From assembly GCF_000718325.1 (NCBI RefSeq), contig NZ_JOFV01000018.1:45009-109008 (forward strand): DNA of 64,000 nucleotides, given 5' to 3'. The stretch is from Oerskovia turbata (GTDB lineage: Bacteria; Actinomycetota; Actinomycetes; Actinomycetales; Cellulomonadaceae). The notes below the pieces were generated by a model that was not told the DNA's origin, searched no databases, and saw nothing but the letters and a program-made list of their open reading frames with translations. Position 1 is the first letter of the stretch, and every line of letters starts with the position of its first letter. Of this stretch, positions 40,456-49,760 are shown in pieces. The position numbers and the translations under genes are program-made.

Positions 40456-41679
40456 ATGCAGTTCGGCATCTTCACCGTCGGCGACGTCACCACCGACCCC
40501 GTCACCGGTCGCACGCCCGATGACACCGAGCGCGTGCGGTCCATGCTCACCATCGCGAAGCACGCGGACGAGGCAGGCCTCGACGTCTTCGCCACGGGTG
40601 AGCACCACAACCCCCCGTTCGTCCCGTCGTCCCCCACGACGATGCTCGGCTACCTCGCCGGACAGACGAAGAACATCATCCTGTCGACCTCCACGACGCT
40701 CATCACCACGAACGACCCGGTGAAGATCGCCGAGGACTACGCGATGCTCCAGGTCATCTCGGACGGTCGCATGGACCTCATGATGGGCCGCGGCAACACC
40801 GGTCCCGTCTACCCGTGGTTCGGCAAGGACATCCGCGAGGGCGTCAACCTCGCGATCGAGAACTACGCGCTGCTGCGCCGCCTCTGGGAGGAGGAGGTCG
40901 TGGACTGGCAGGGCAAGTACCGCACGCCGCTCCAGGGCTTCACGGCCACACCGCGCCCGCTCGACGGCGTCGCGCCCTTCGTCTGGCACGGCTCCATCCG
41001 CACCCCGGAGATCGCCGAGCAGGCCGCGTACTACGGTGACGGCTTCTTCCACAACAACATCTTCTGGCCCATGAGCCACACCCAGCAGATGGTCCGGTAC
41101 TACCGCCAGCGCTTCGAGCACTACGGCCACGGCCAGGCCGACCAGGCGATCGTCGGGCTCGGCGGCCAGGTCTTCATGCGCAAGAACTCCCAGGACGCCG
41201 TGCGCGAGTTCCGGCCCTACTTCGACAACGCGCCCGTGTACGGGCACGGCCCGTCGCTCGAGGACTTCTCCGCGCAGACCCCGCTGACCGTGGGCAGCCC
41301 GCAGGAGGTCATCGACCGCTACGGCGCCATGCGCGAGCACGTCGGCGACTACCAGCGTCAGCTCTTCCTCATGGACCACGCGGGCCTGCCGCTCAAGACG
41401 GTCCTCGAGCAGATCGACCTGCTGGCCGGGGAGGTCGTCCCCGTGCTCCGCAAGGAGATGGAGGCCAAGCGTCCCGCCCACGTCCCGTCCGACCCGCCGA
41501 GCCACGCCCAGCGCGTCGCCAAGGCCCGCGCCGAGGGCAGGATCGCGGAGCAGGTCGTCGCGGCCGCCGACCACTGGACGGGCAGGACCGCAGAAGACGA
41601 CGTCCAGGCGGCCGAGGCGGCCGAGGCGGCCGAGGCCGCCGCGACCACCGCCCGCAAGGGCTCCGCGTTCGGTCTCTGA
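40456..41679 (+). CDS. Luciferase-like FMN-dependent monooxygenase (LLM class)
   Basis: 407 residues. It begins MQFGIFTVGDV and has the bacterial-luciferase-like barrel pattern: FATGEHHNPPFVPSSPTTML, LSTSTTLITTNDPVKIAEDY, DLMMGRGNTGPVYPWFGKD and a later LGGQVFMRKNSQDAVREF. Members oxidise substrates with reduced FMN supplied by a partner reductase; the next gene is an FMN reductase. GAGGGAG provides the ribosome-binding site. The C-terminal 30 residues hold an EAAEAAEAAEAA repeat and look disordered. Confidence 0.9.
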   Translation: MQFGIFTVGDVTTDPVTGRTPDDTERVRSMLTIAKHADEAGLDVFATGEHHNPPFVPSSPTTMLGYLAGQTKNIILSTSTTLITTNDPVKIAEDYAMLQVISDGRMDLMMGRGNTGPVYPWFGKDIREGVNLAIENYALLRRLWEEEVVDWQGKYRTPLQGFTATPRPLDGVAPFVWHGSIRTPEIAEQAAYYGDGFFHNNIFWPMSHTQQMVRYYRQRFEHYGHGQADQAIVGLGGQVFMRKNSQDAVREFRPYFDNAPVYGHGPSLEDFSAQTPLTVGSPQEVIDRYGAMREHVGDYQRQLFLMDHAGLPLKTVLEQIDLLAGEVVPVLRKEMEAKRPAHVPSDPPSHAQRVAKARAEGRIAEQVVAAADHWTGRTAEDDVQAAEAAEAAEAAATTARKGSAFGL

Positions 41680-41782
41680 CCGGCCGTCCGCCCGGGGGCG
41701 TCCTCCACGCCGGGCGCCCCCGTACGGCACGCCCGCCACGCAGCACGCTCGAAGAACCCTCACGAACCAGGAGCACCACCTC

Positions 41783-42406
41783 ATGACCGCTCGCAAGATC
41801 GTCGCGATCTCCGCCGGCCTCGGCCAGCCGTCCTCGACCCGCCTCCTCGCCGACCGTCTCTCCGCCGCCACCGTGGCCGAGCTCGGCGACCTGGGCGTCG
41901 CCGCCGAGGTCACGACGGTCGAGCTGCGCGACGTCGCCCACGCCATCACCGACGCGATGCTCACGGGCTTCGCGAGCGGCGACCTCGCCGAGGTGATCGA
42001 GAAGGTCACGGGCGCCGACGCGCTCGTCCTGGTCACCCCGCTGTTCACGACCACGTACTCGGGGCTCTTCAAGTCGTTCGTCGACATCCTCGACAAGGAC
42101 TCGCTCCAGGGCGTGCCCGTGCTGCTGGGTGCGACGGGCGGCACGTCGCGCCACTCGTTGGCCGTCGAGTACTCGATGCGCCCGCTGTTCACGTACCTGC
42201 ACGCCGACGTCGCGACGACGTCGGTCTTCGCGGCCACCGACGACTGGGCGGCCGAGGGCGACAGCACGCACGACGCGGGCCCGCTCCCGGCCCGCATCCG
42301 CCGTGCGGCCAAGGAGCTCGCGACCACGGTCGCGGCGCGCGAGCCGCGCACGCCGACGGGCATGTTCGACGGTGTGCCGTCGTTCGCGCAGATGTTCGGC
42401 TCGTAG
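41783..42406 (+). CDS. NADPH-dependent FMN reductase (CE1759 type)
   Basis: 207 residues. The flavodoxin-like fold is shown by the phosphate loop IVAISAGLGQPSSTRLLAD, LVLVTPLFTTTYSGLFKSF and VLLGATGGTSRHSLAV. CE1759-type reductases supply reduced FMN to adjacent luciferase-like monooxygenases, as here (103 bases downstream). Together with the DoxX gene it probably forms one unit induced through the palindrome at 40409. Confidence 0.9.
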   Translation: MTARKIVAISAGLGQPSSTRLLADRLSAATVAELGDLGVAAEVTTVELRDVAHAITDAMLTGFASGDLAEVIEKVTGADALVLVTPLFTTTYSGLFKSFVDILDKDSLQGVPVLLGATGGTSRHSLAVEYSMRPLFTYLHADVATTSVFAATDDWAAEGDSTHDAGPLPARIRRAAKELATTVAAREPRTPTGMFDGVPSFAQMFGS

Positions 42407-42542
42407 GGGGCTGTGCGGCGGGGACGGTCGGACGGGTGAATCGTCGGGTGACCCGCATCACCTCTCGCCCGGGAGGGCTCCTTCTGGATGTGCGCCCGAC
42501 GACGCGGCGCCGACAACCCACCACCTCCCGAAAGGCACGTCC

Positions 42543-43049
42543 ATGTCCACCCTCTCCGTCAGCGGTCCGGCGATCTCCCGCCGAGGCTCCGTCTCGACCC
42601 ACGTGAGCGACGCCGTCGACGCCCTCGCACGCTTCCTGACCCGCTGGTCCGTCCCGGCCCTGCGGGTCGCGCTCGGCCTCGTCTTCCTCGGGTTCGGGGT
42701 CCTGAAGTTCTTCCCCGGCGCCAGCCCGGCCGAGGTCGTCGCCGAGCGCACGATCGACACCCTGACCCTGGGGCTGGTGCACGGCACGGTCGCCGTGGTC
42801 GTGACCGCGGTCGTCGAGTGCTTCATCGGCCTCACACTCGTCAGCGGGTACTGGCTGCGGGCGGGGCTCGTGGTCATGGCCGGTGCGTTCGTCGGGATCC
42901 TCGCCCCGACCGTGCTGTTCTTCGACGAGCTGTTCGGCTCGGGCATGACGCTGCTCGGGCAGTACGTCCTCAAGGACGTGGTGCTGGTCGCTGCGGCGAC
43001 CGTCGTCGGGGCCTACGCGCTGGGCGCCCGGCTGCGCCGCACGGCCTGA
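42543..43049 (+). CDS. DoxX/YkgB-like membrane protein
   Basis: 168 residues, four membrane helices. LRVALGLVFLGFGVLKFFPG near the start and FIGLTLVSGYWLRAGLVVMA in the middle match DoxX-like proteins (also DUF417), commonly linked to thiol or sulphur-oxide stress and to flavin reductases. It is 136 bases downstream of the FMN reductase. Start ATG at 42543 behind AAAGG. Confidence 0.82.
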   Translation: MSTLSVSGPAISRRGSVSTHVSDAVDALARFLTRWSVPALRVALGLVFLGFGVLKFFPGASPAEVVAERTIDTLTLGLVHGTVAVVVTAVVECFIGLTLVSGYWLRAGLVVMAGAFVGILAPTVLFFDELFGSGMTLLGQYVLKDVVLVAAATVVGAYALGARLRRTA

Positions 43050-43057
43050 GCGCGACG

Positions 43058-43114
43058 CGAGTTGCGGCGAAGTGGGGTCATGGGCGGACCGTGGCCCCAC
43101 TTCGCCGCATCTCG
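43058..43114. terminator. Long palindrome between convergent genes
   Basis: Arms of 23 bases (43058-43080 and 43092-43114) pair at all but two positions around an 11-base loop. It begins 9 bases after the DoxX stop and covers the last 12 codons of the convergent HTTM gene, so those residues (EMRRSGATVRP) are encoded by the hairpin. Confidence 0.7.
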
Positions 43115-43992
43115 ACGACGACTCCCGCAGCGGGGCGCGCACCGGGCCACCGCCCCATCGGCACCGCGACGGCCACGGCCGTCAGGACCCACGCCGAGTA
43201 GTCCAGCCCCAGGAACGCCCAGATGCTGCCGTGCATCGCTGCGACCGCGAGCACGAACGGGATGCGCGTGACCCGGATCGCGAGCCACACCGGCGCGGTC
43301 AGCTCGAGCGCGAGCGCCCCACCCGCGAGCGCCTGCGTGAGCCACGTCTGGTCGGCGACGGCGTGGACCCAGGCGTCCCCGAACGGGGACCCGCTCGCAC
43401 CCTGCCGCAGGACCCACGCCATGTTGTCGCTGAGGACCCACCCGGTGCCGCTGTGCCGCAGCTTCTGCGCGCCGGTGAGGAAGTACACCGTGGCGAGCAC
43501 AGCGAGCGCGGCGCGCGGTGGCCACCCCCAGCGCGGGCTCCGGTCCGTGGCGGGCAGCGCTCGCGGTGGGTCGGCGGCCAGGAGCAGCACGAACCCGACC
43601 GTGACGGTCAGGACGTCGGGGTGCAGGACCTTGCCCGAGCTGCCCCACAGGGCGGCGAGCGCGGTGTACGTGCACCAGGCGAGCACGAACCCCGCGCGGC
43701 CGGAGCGGCGCGTCACGGCGAGCACCACGCCGACGAGCCCGGCGCACTGCACCGCGACCAGCAGCCACGTGGGCGGGGTGAGGAGCAGCCAGCCCATGAC
43801 GTTGCCGTGGTCGGTGAGCGCGGGTGGCCGGTCGGCGATCGCGGTCCAGTCGCGGGTGGCCAGGCGTAGCCCGATCACGAGCGCGAGGAGCGTGCGCACC
43901 TCGAGCAGCCGGTGGGCGGGCCCGGGGGCCACGAGGGCACGGTCGACGGCGCGCGCCGCCCGGCGCAGCGACGACCCGGCGGGCCCGCTCAC
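43078..43992 (-). CDS. HTTM-domain membrane protein
   Basis: 304 residues, about seven membrane helices, with the pattern RLATRDWTAIADRPPALTDH, LTGAQKLRHSGTGWVL and FLGLDYSAWVLTAV. HTTM is the membrane domain shared with vitamin-K-dependent gamma-glutamyl carboxylase; bacterial members are mostly uncharacterised. The GTG start overlaps the stop of the upstream partner gene by four bases, so both act together. The C-terminal residues lie in a palindrome. Confidence 0.8.
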   Translation of the reverse strand: MSGPAGSSLRRAARAVDRALVAPGPAHRLLEVRTLLALVIGLRLATRDWTAIADRPPALTDHGNVMGWLLLTPPTWLLVAVQCAGLVGVVLAVTRRSGRAGFVLAWCTYTALAALWGSSGKVLHPDVLTVTVGFVLLLAADPPRALPATDRSPRWGWPPRAALAVLATVYFLTGAQKLRHSGTGWVLSDNMAWVLRQGASGSPFGDAWVHAVADQTWLTQALAGGALALELTAPVWLAIRVTRIPFVLAVAAMHGSIWAFLGLDYSAWVLTAVAVAVPMGRWPGARPAAGVVVEMRRSGATVRP

Positions 43993-44501
43993 GGCACGAC
44001 CTCCAGGACCGTCTCGCGCGACCGCTCGACCCAGGTGCTGGTCCCGTCGGGCAGCGTCCGCACCGAGCGTTCGAGCCGGACCGTGGTCACGGCCGCAGGG
44101 TCGATCCGGGCCAGGGCGAGCCACGCGGTCACCATCTCGCGGCGCCGCTCGGGCGTGGCCGCGACGAGGTCCGGGTACTGGCGGGTCGTCGTCGCGAGGG
44201 GCTCGGCGTGGTCGGCCGGGCGGACGAGGACGTCGCCGTCGTCGGTCTCGGCCACGAGCTCGAGGCTCACGGTCGTGCCGGTCCGCACGGTGCTGAAGAG
44301 CCGGTACGCGGTGAGCGGCCAGACCTCGGCCTCGACGGCCGCTGTCACCAGCAGCGTGAGCACGAGCCCGTAGGTCACGACGCGGGCTCGGCGCAGGTCG
44401 TGGCGTGTCGTCTGCGCGGCGCGGGTGGCGGCGTCGGGCCAGGGCGCGGCCCAGGCGGGGCGGCGGCCGCGCTCGGTGCGGGCGTCGTTGCGGGGGGTCA
44501 C
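43989..44501 (-). CDS. Hypothetical membrane partner of HTTM protein
   Basis: 170 residues. A basic N-terminal region of about 38 residues precedes one membrane helix (VVTYGLVLTLLVTAAVEAEV) and an external domain of about 110 residues with VSLELVAETDDGDVLVRPAD. I know no function. The pair with an HTTM protein is recurrent in actinobacteria (recalled, not searched). GGGAGGG precedes the GTG start. Confidence 0.7.
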   Translation of the reverse strand: MTPRNDARTERGRRPAWAAPWPDAATRAAQTTRHDLRRARVVTYGLVLTLLVTAAVEAEVWPLTAYRLFSTVRTGTTVSLELVAETDDGDVLVRPADHAEPLATTTRQYPDLVAATPERRREMVTAWLALARIDPAAVTTVRLERSVRTLPDGTSTWVERSRETVLEVVP

Positions 44502-44677
44502 CCGTCGACCCTCCCAAGGCTTCGTGCAGGGAACATCGGCCCGACGGCGGCACGCACCCTCGCCTCAGGGTGCGGACCCCGCGGGGTGGGCTCAGCCCTG
44601 GGGCTGATGCGGCGCCGTCGGGCGTCCGGCGCCGGTCCCGGGGCGCGCACGGACCTCGTGCGTGCCACGCTGGGCGC

Positions 44678-46063
44678 ATGCCCGCGCGGGACGACGACGC
44701 GACCCCCGACCCGGTGCCCGCCGTGTCGGGCCCGCTGGACGCCCCTGCGCTGCGCACGCTGCTGAAGCTATGCGTCCCGGCGGTGCTCGTCGGGATCGTC
44801 TCGGCGCTCGTCCTGCGCGCGCTCGACTGGCTGTCCGCGGAGGCCGAGGACCTCCTGTGGACGGACCTGCCGGGGTCGTTGGGCGTGGACCCGGACTCGC
44901 GCTGGTGGATCTTCGCGACGCTGACCGGTGCGGGCCTGCTCGTGGGGCTCGTGGTGCGGCTCGTCCCGGGGCACGGGGGCCGTGACTCCGCGACGACCGA
45001 GCTCATCGCGCCCCCGCTGCCGTTGCGCGTGCTGCCGAGCCTCGCGGTCGTCACGGTCCTGGGCCTCGCCGGGGGAGTGAGCCTGGGACCCGAGAACCCG
45101 ATCATCGCGATCAACACGGCGCTGCTCGTGGCGCTGGTCGCCCGGCTGTGGCCCCAGGTGCCCACGAACCTCGTCGTGATGCTCGCTGCGGCCGCGACGA
45201 TCGGCGCGCTGTTCGGCACGCCCGTCGCGGCCGCGCTCGTGTTCACCGGCGTCGTCGCGGGCTTCGCCCGCGGTGGCCCGCTGTTCGACCGGCTGTTCCT
45301 CCCGCTCGTCGCGGCCGGTACGGGGGCCATGACGATGGACGCGTTCGGTCGGCCGTTCGCGTCGATGGACCTGCCCGACCTCGGGGTGCCGGACATCGGC
45401 GACGTCGGGATCTCGCTCGCGGTCGCGACGCTCGCCGCAGGTGCCGCCCTGCTGGGCGTGCTCGCGTTCCCGCACGTGCACCGGTTCTTCCACCGCATGC
45501 ACAACCCGGTCCTGTACGTGACGCTCGGCGGCATGGTCCTGGGCGTCCTGGGCGCGATCGGGGGACCGCTCACGCTCTTCAAGGGATCGCAGCAGTCGTT
45601 CGAGCTCGTCCAGCAGCGCGGCGACCTCTCGACGTGGAACCTGGTCCTCATCGTCGCGGTCAAGCTCGTGGCGCTCGTGATCGCCGCCGCGGCAGGGTTC
45701 CGGGGCGGGCGCATCTTCCCCGCAGCGTTCATCGGGGTCGCGGTCGGGGTCACCGTCAACGCGGCCTTCCCGGGGGCGCCGCTCGGCCTCGCGGTCGCGA
45801 GCGGAGTCCTGGGCGTGGTCCTGGCCGTGGGACGCGACGGGTGGATCGCGCTGTTCGTCGCGGTCGCGGTCGTCGGGGACGTCGGGGTCCTGCCCGTGCT
45901 GTGCCTCGCGATCCTGCCCGCGTGGCTCCTCGTGCGGGGTGCCCCGGAGATGCTCGTGGCACCCGAGGTGACCGACCAGGTCGTGCCGCGGCGCGAGCCC
46001 GGCGGTGCGCAGAGCCGTCCGTCCCCGGCCGACCCGCCCGGGCGACCTCCCTCCCAGGACTGA
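44678..46063 (+). CDS. ClC-family ion channel/transporter (YfeO-like)
   Basis: 461 residues with 10-12 membrane segments. Conserved ClC-type motifs are seen as GGVSLGPENPIIAINTAL (in place of GKxGPxxH), LFGTPVAAALVFTGVVAG, and AAAAGFRGGRIFPAAFIGVA (matching the GxFxP region). The GPEN form is typical of the YfeO branch, annotated ion channel protein. CACGCT lies six bases before the ATG. Codirectional with the following kinase gene, 67 bases apart. Confidence 0.85.
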   Translation: MPARDDDATPDPVPAVSGPLDAPALRTLLKLCVPAVLVGIVSALVLRALDWLSAEAEDLLWTDLPGSLGVDPDSRWWIFATLTGAGLLVGLVVRLVPGHGGRDSATTELIAPPLPLRVLPSLAVVTVLGLAGGVSLGPENPIIAINTALLVALVARLWPQVPTNLVVMLAAAATIGALFGTPVAAALVFTGVVAGFARGGPLFDRLFLPLVAAGTGAMTMDAFGRPFASMDLPDLGVPDIGDVGISLAVATLAAGAALLGVLAFPHVHRFFHRMHNPVLYVTLGGMVLGVLGAIGGPLTLFKGSQQSFELVQQRGDLSTWNLVLIVAVKLVALVIAAAAGFRGGRIFPAAFIGVAVGVTVNAAFPGAPLGLAVASGVLGVVLAVGRDGWIALFVAVAVVGDVGVLPVLCLAILPAWLLVRGAPEMLVAPEVTDQVVPRREPGGAQSRPSPADPPGRPPSQD

Positions 46064-46118
46064 CGCGACGCCGTCGGGCCCCCGCCCCAGGGCGGTGCCG
46101 CAGCGGAGCCCGCCTCGC

Positions 46119-46130
46119 TACGGTGGGCCC
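46119..46130 (+). promoter_or_regulatory. Leaderless-type -10 box TACGGT
   Basis: TACGGT (46119-46124) lies six bases before the GTG start of the sensor kinase, and no Shine-Dalgarno sequence is present. Confidence 0.45.
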
Positions 46131-47318
46131 GTGCACCCCGCCCTCCGCCGCGCGCCCGTCTGGGCGCAGGACCTCCCCGTGGCCCTCGCGGTCGGTGCGG
46201 TGTGGTTCGGGTTCGTCGGGTACATGTACCGGGGCGACTACTGGATGCCGCACTTCATCGAGCCGTACTGGTGGACGGGCGCGTGGCTCGTGGGGGTGCT
46301 CGCCCTGCGGCGGGTCGCGCCCGCATGGACCTTCTGGGTCGCCGTCCTGTTCTACCCCCTGTGCCAGCAGGGGGCGTACACGAGCCAGTTCCACCTCGCA
46401 CCGCTCCTCGTCGCGGGCTTCGGGGCGACCCGGGAGGGAGCGGTGCCGCCGCCGCTCGCGGTGCTCGCCGGCACGCTCTCCGGGTGGGCGCTGCACATGA
46501 GGCTCGTCAGATGGGGCGACCGCTGGGAGGTCGTCCCGTGGTCGTCGCCCTCGGCCGTCCTGACGACCGTCGCCCTGGCGCTCGCGGCCGTCGCGCTCGG
46601 GTGGATGGTCCGGCGCATCGCCGTGACGGGCGAGGAGCTGCGCGCGCGCAACGAGGAGCTCACGGCGCTGCAAGGGGTGCTGGCGCAGCAGGCGGTCCTC
46701 GCGGAACGCACACGCATCGCCCGCGAGCTGCACGACGTCGTCGCGCACCACATGTCCGCGATCGTCGTCCGGGCGCAGGCCGCGGACCGCGTCGCACCCA
46801 ACCAGCCCCAGGCCCCGGCCGAGGCGGTCACGTGGATCGCGGAGGAGGGCAAGAAGGCGCTGACCTCGATGCGCTCGGTCGTGCACGTCCTGCGTCGCGA
46901 GACCGGGGACACGCCCGAGCTCGCGCCCGCCCCCGCGCTCGTCGACGTCCGGGCCGCCGCCGCGCGCCTGACCGAGTCCGGGCGGGTCGTCGAGCTCGAC
47001 CTGCCCGACGACCTGGGCGACCTGCGCCCCGAGGTGAGCCTCGCCGTCGTGCGCATCGCCCAGGAAGGCCTGACCAACGTGCTGCTGCACTCGCTCGCCC
47101 CGCGCCTGAGCCTCGAGGTCGTCGCGACGCCCGGGTACGTGCGTGTCGCCGTGCGCGACCCCGGCCCGCCCCTGCCCGACAACCCCGACCTGCACGGCGG
47201 CAACGGGCTCCTGAACATGCGCGAACGCGCCCTGTCGTGCGGCGGCACCCTGTCCGCCGGACCCGACCAGAACGGCGGCTGGCGCGTCCAGGCCGTCCTG
47301 CCCCGAGAGGCCTCATGA
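46131..47318 (+). CDS. Sensor histidine kinase (HisKA_3 type)
   Basis: 395 residues. Four to five short membrane helices (20-160), a short coiled coil (EELRARNEELTALQGVLAQQ), the HisKA_3 box with His201 (RTRIARELHDVVAHHMSAIV), and HATPase_c (IAQEGLTNVLLHSLAP; GNGLLNMRERALSCGGTLSA). The N box reads TNVLLH instead of TNARKH, a small change. GTG start chosen from the leaderless -10 box. Stop overlaps the regulator start (ATGA). Confidence 0.9.
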   Translation: MHPALRRAPVWAQDLPVALAVGAVWFGFVGYMYRGDYWMPHFIEPYWWTGAWLVGVLALRRVAPAWTFWVAVLFYPLCQQGAYTSQFHLAPLLVAGFGATREGAVPPPLAVLAGTLSGWALHMRLVRWGDRWEVVPWSSPSAVLTTVALALAAVALGWMVRRIAVTGEELRARNEELTALQGVLAQQAVLAERTRIARELHDVVAHHMSAIVVRAQAADRVAPNQPQAPAEAVTWIAEEGKKALTSMRSVVHVLRRETGDTPELAPAPALVDVRAAAARLTESGRVVELDLPDDLGDLRPEVSLAVVRIAQEGLTNVLLHSLAPRLSLEVVATPGYVRVAVRDPGPPLPDNPDLHGGNGLLNMRERALSCGGTLSAGPDQNGGWRVQAVLPREAS

Positions 47319-48100
47319 CCCACGCCCCCGTCCCGCCTCCCCCTCCGGAACCCGGTACCCGGCCCGGGACCGTCCTCGGCCACGTCGTCGCCGAGAGCCG
47401 AGCCTTCAGCGAGCCCGTGCGCGTCGTCGTGGTCGACGACCAGGCGACGATCCGCCTGGGCCTGCGCATGATCCTCGACAACGAGCCCGACATCACGGTC
47501 GTCGGTGAGGCCGCCGACGGCGCCCAGGGCGTCCGCATGGCCCACGCCCTGCGACCCGACGTCGTCCTCATGGACGTGCGCATGCCCCACCTCAACGGGA
47601 TCGACGCCGCCGCACAGATCTCCGGGGACCCGGCGCTCGCAGGCGTGCGCACGCTCGTCCTGACGACGTTCGACGACGACGAGTACGTCTACGGCGCCCT
47701 GCGGGCAGGAGCCGCGGGGTTCCTGCTCAAGGACGCCGACCCCGAGGCCCTCGTCACCGCGGTCCACCGCGTCCGGGCGGGCGACAGCCTGCTCGACCCC
47801 GGCGTCACGCGACGGATCATCGAGCGGTACGTCGAGCTCTCGGACTGGCACGCGGGCTCGGGCGTCGCGGCCGCCCCTCGTGCAGGGGCCGGGCTCGAGC
47901 TCGCGACGCCGCGCGAGCGCGAGGTGCTGCTCGCCGTCGCGCGCGGCCTGTCCAACAAGGAGATCGGCGACGAGCTGTTCCTCTCGGAGGCGACCGTCAA
48001 GAGCCACGTCCGCTCCCTCCTGACGAAGGTGGGGCTCACGAACCGCGTCCAGCTCGTGATCCTCGCGTACGAGGCGGAGCTGGTGCGGCCGGGGCGGTGA
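47315..48100 (+). CDS. LuxR/NarL-type response regulator
   Basis: 261 residues. An extra Pro-rich leader of about 35 residues precedes the receiver domain (VVVVDDQ; phospho-acceptor Asp87 in VVLMDVRMPHLNG; FLLKDAD). A LuxR helix-turn-helix closes the protein (ATPREREVLLAVARGLSNKE, then ATVKSHVRSLLTKVG). Cognate to the kinase at 46131. Confidence 0.92.
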   Translation: MTHAPVPPPPPEPGTRPGTVLGHVVAESRAFSEPVRVVVVDDQATIRLGLRMILDNEPDITVVGEAADGAQGVRMAHALRPDVVLMDVRMPHLNGIDAAAQISGDPALAGVRTLVLTTFDDDEYVYGALRAGAAGFLLKDADPEALVTAVHRVRAGDSLLDPGVTRRIIERYVELSDWHAGSGVAAAPRAGAGLELATPREREVLLAVARGLSNKEIGDELFLSEATVKSHVRSLLTKVGLTNRVQLVILAYEAELVRPGR

Positions 48101-48237
48101 CGGTGACGCGCCCACCGCCCACCGCCGACCGGGGCCGCGACGGCGACCGCCCACCGCCGCACCGGCGGCGCGGCGTACGCTTTCCCGGGGGCCAGGCCCG
48201 GTCCCACCACTCTTCCTCGAAGGACACAGGCAGCACC

Positions 48238-49038
48238 ATGGTCAACCTCGCGTACGTCATCGCCGGATCGGAAGCCACCGGGGGAGCCGGCATCCAGGCC
48301 GACCTCAAGACGTTCCAGGAGCTGGGCGTCTACGGCGTCGGGACCCTGACGTGCATCGTGTCGTTCGACCCGAGGAACGACTGGGGCCACCGGTTCGTCC
48401 CGGTCGAGCCGCAGGTCGTCGCGGACCAGTTCGAGGCCGCGAACGCCACGTACGACCTCGACGTCGTGAAGATCGGCATGCTGGGCACGCCCGCGACGAT
48501 CGACGTGGTCGCCCAGTCCCTCGCGAGCAAGCGCTGGCACCACGTGGTCCTCGACCCGGTCCTGATCTGCAAGGGCCAGGAGCCGGGCGCGGCCCTCGAC
48601 ACCGACACCGCGCTGCGCGAGAAGATCCTGCCGTTCGCGACCGTCATCACCCCCAACGTGTTCGAGGCCAAGATCCTGTCCGGCATGGAGAGGATCGAGT
48701 CGGTCGACGACCTGGTCGAGGCCGCCGAGCGCATCCACGCCCTGGGCCCGGACTTCGTGGTCGTCAAGGGCGGCGTCGAGCTGCCCGGCCCGGACGCGGT
48801 CGACGTCCTGTTCGACGGCCAGGAGATCACGGTCTTCTCCGTGCCCAAGGTCGGCGAGGAGCGCGTGAGCGGAGCGGGCTGCACGTTCGCGGCGGCGATC
48901 ACGGCCGAGCTCGCCAAGGGCAACGACGTCGAGCGCGCCGTGGGTGTCGCGAAGCAGATGGTCACCGAGGCCATCGAGGCGCGCGTGAGCTCGAACGCAC
49001 CGTTCGACACGGTGTGGCAGGGCGCCTTCACGCACTGA
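48238..49038 (+). CDS. pdxK: Pyridoxine/HMP kinase (PdxK/ThiD family)
   Basis: 266 residues of the ribokinase fold. GSEATGGAGIQADLKTFQEL is the substrate/ATP N-terminal motif; VVLDPVLICKGQEPG carries the CKG variant typical of the Bacillus PdxK (YwdB) branch; VITPNVFEAKILSG and VSGAGCTFAAAITAEL (anion-hole GxGC) complete the active site. The cysteine of GAGC is characteristic. The enzyme phosphorylates pyridoxine and/or hydroxymethylpyrimidine. The ThiD label is equally possible; no thiamine or B6 genes are adjacent. Confidence 0.85.
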   Translation: MVNLAYVIAGSEATGGAGIQADLKTFQELGVYGVGTLTCIVSFDPRNDWGHRFVPVEPQVVADQFEAANATYDLDVVKIGMLGTPATIDVVAQSLASKRWHHVVLDPVLICKGQEPGAALDTDTALREKILPFATVITPNVFEAKILSGMERIESVDDLVEAAERIHALGPDFVVVKGGVELPGPDAVDVLFDGQEITVFSVPKVGEERVSGAGCTFAAAITAELAKGNDVERAVGVAKQMVTEAIEARVSSNAPFDTVWQGAFTH

Positions 49039-49248
49039 CCCGGCAGGCGGGAGGGGAGTCGCGGCAGGGCCGCCGTGCCCCGCCCCGACGACGTCACGCG
49101 CTCTAGAATCCAGGCTGCGTGGTAGGTATTTCGGGCGATTTGTCAGAGCGTGTTATCTCTGCTTTGCTACATCCGTCCTGGGGGTGGATGAATGCTCCCG
49201 GGCGTGAGCCAGGGGGCTGTTGCTCCCCTCGACGAAGAGGGAAACACG

Positions 49249-49683
49249 ATGAAACTCCGATCCCTCGCTGCAGTGCTGCTTGCGGCAGTCTTCGGACTTG
49301 GCGGCGTCGCTGCCGCGCAGGCAGCGACGCCCTGCTACTCAGGAACCGCCTGTTTGTGGCAGCACAGTGGCTACGGCGGCACTAAGTACTCGGTCTCCGC
49401 GAACTGGGGCAGCTACTACAACACCGTCATGCTCAATGCCGCGTCATCAGCCGCCGCCAATGGCGCGGGGTGCAAGAAGACTCGTTTCTACGAGGACGTC
49501 AACGCGGGCGAGGACGTCACCCGCCCTTGGTACTTCCAGCTCTACAGCCAGCAGCGTCTGGGATACAACTATCAGGACCCCGATCTGAAGAACGGCGCAG
49601 GAATCGGTGGATGGCCCTCGGGGCCCGGGGGTAACGGCTGGAACGACACCGTCGAGGGCTGGCGATTCGTCGAGTGCGGCTAG
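49249..49683 (+). CDS. Secreted I36-type inhibitor/crystallin-like protein
   Basis: 144 residues. A signal peptide (1-26, cleaving after AAAQA) precedes a mature protein of about 118 residues with four cysteines (29, 35, 75, 143) and a CLWQHSGYGGTKYSV motif, as in the beta/gamma-crystallin-like peptidase inhibitor family I36 (Streptomyces metalloproteinase inhibitor). It is rich in Tyr, Gly and Asn and less GC-rich than its neighbours. AGAGGG precedes the ATG. A secreted protease inhibitor or antimicrobial protein served by the exporter downstream is possible. Confidence 0.78.
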   Translation: MKLRSLAAVLLAAVFGLGGVAAAQAATPCYSGTACLWQHSGYGGTKYSVSANWGSYYNTVMLNAASSAAANGAGCKKTRFYEDVNAGEDVTRPWYFQLYSQQRLGYNYQDPDLKNGAGIGGWPSGPGGNGWNDTVEGWRFVECG

Positions 49684-49760
49684 GGCGACTCGCAACGTCG
49701 ACGTCGCAGCGAGGGGCGCCTCCTGCGTGTTCCGGACCCGTCCGTGGGGATGAGAAGCTG

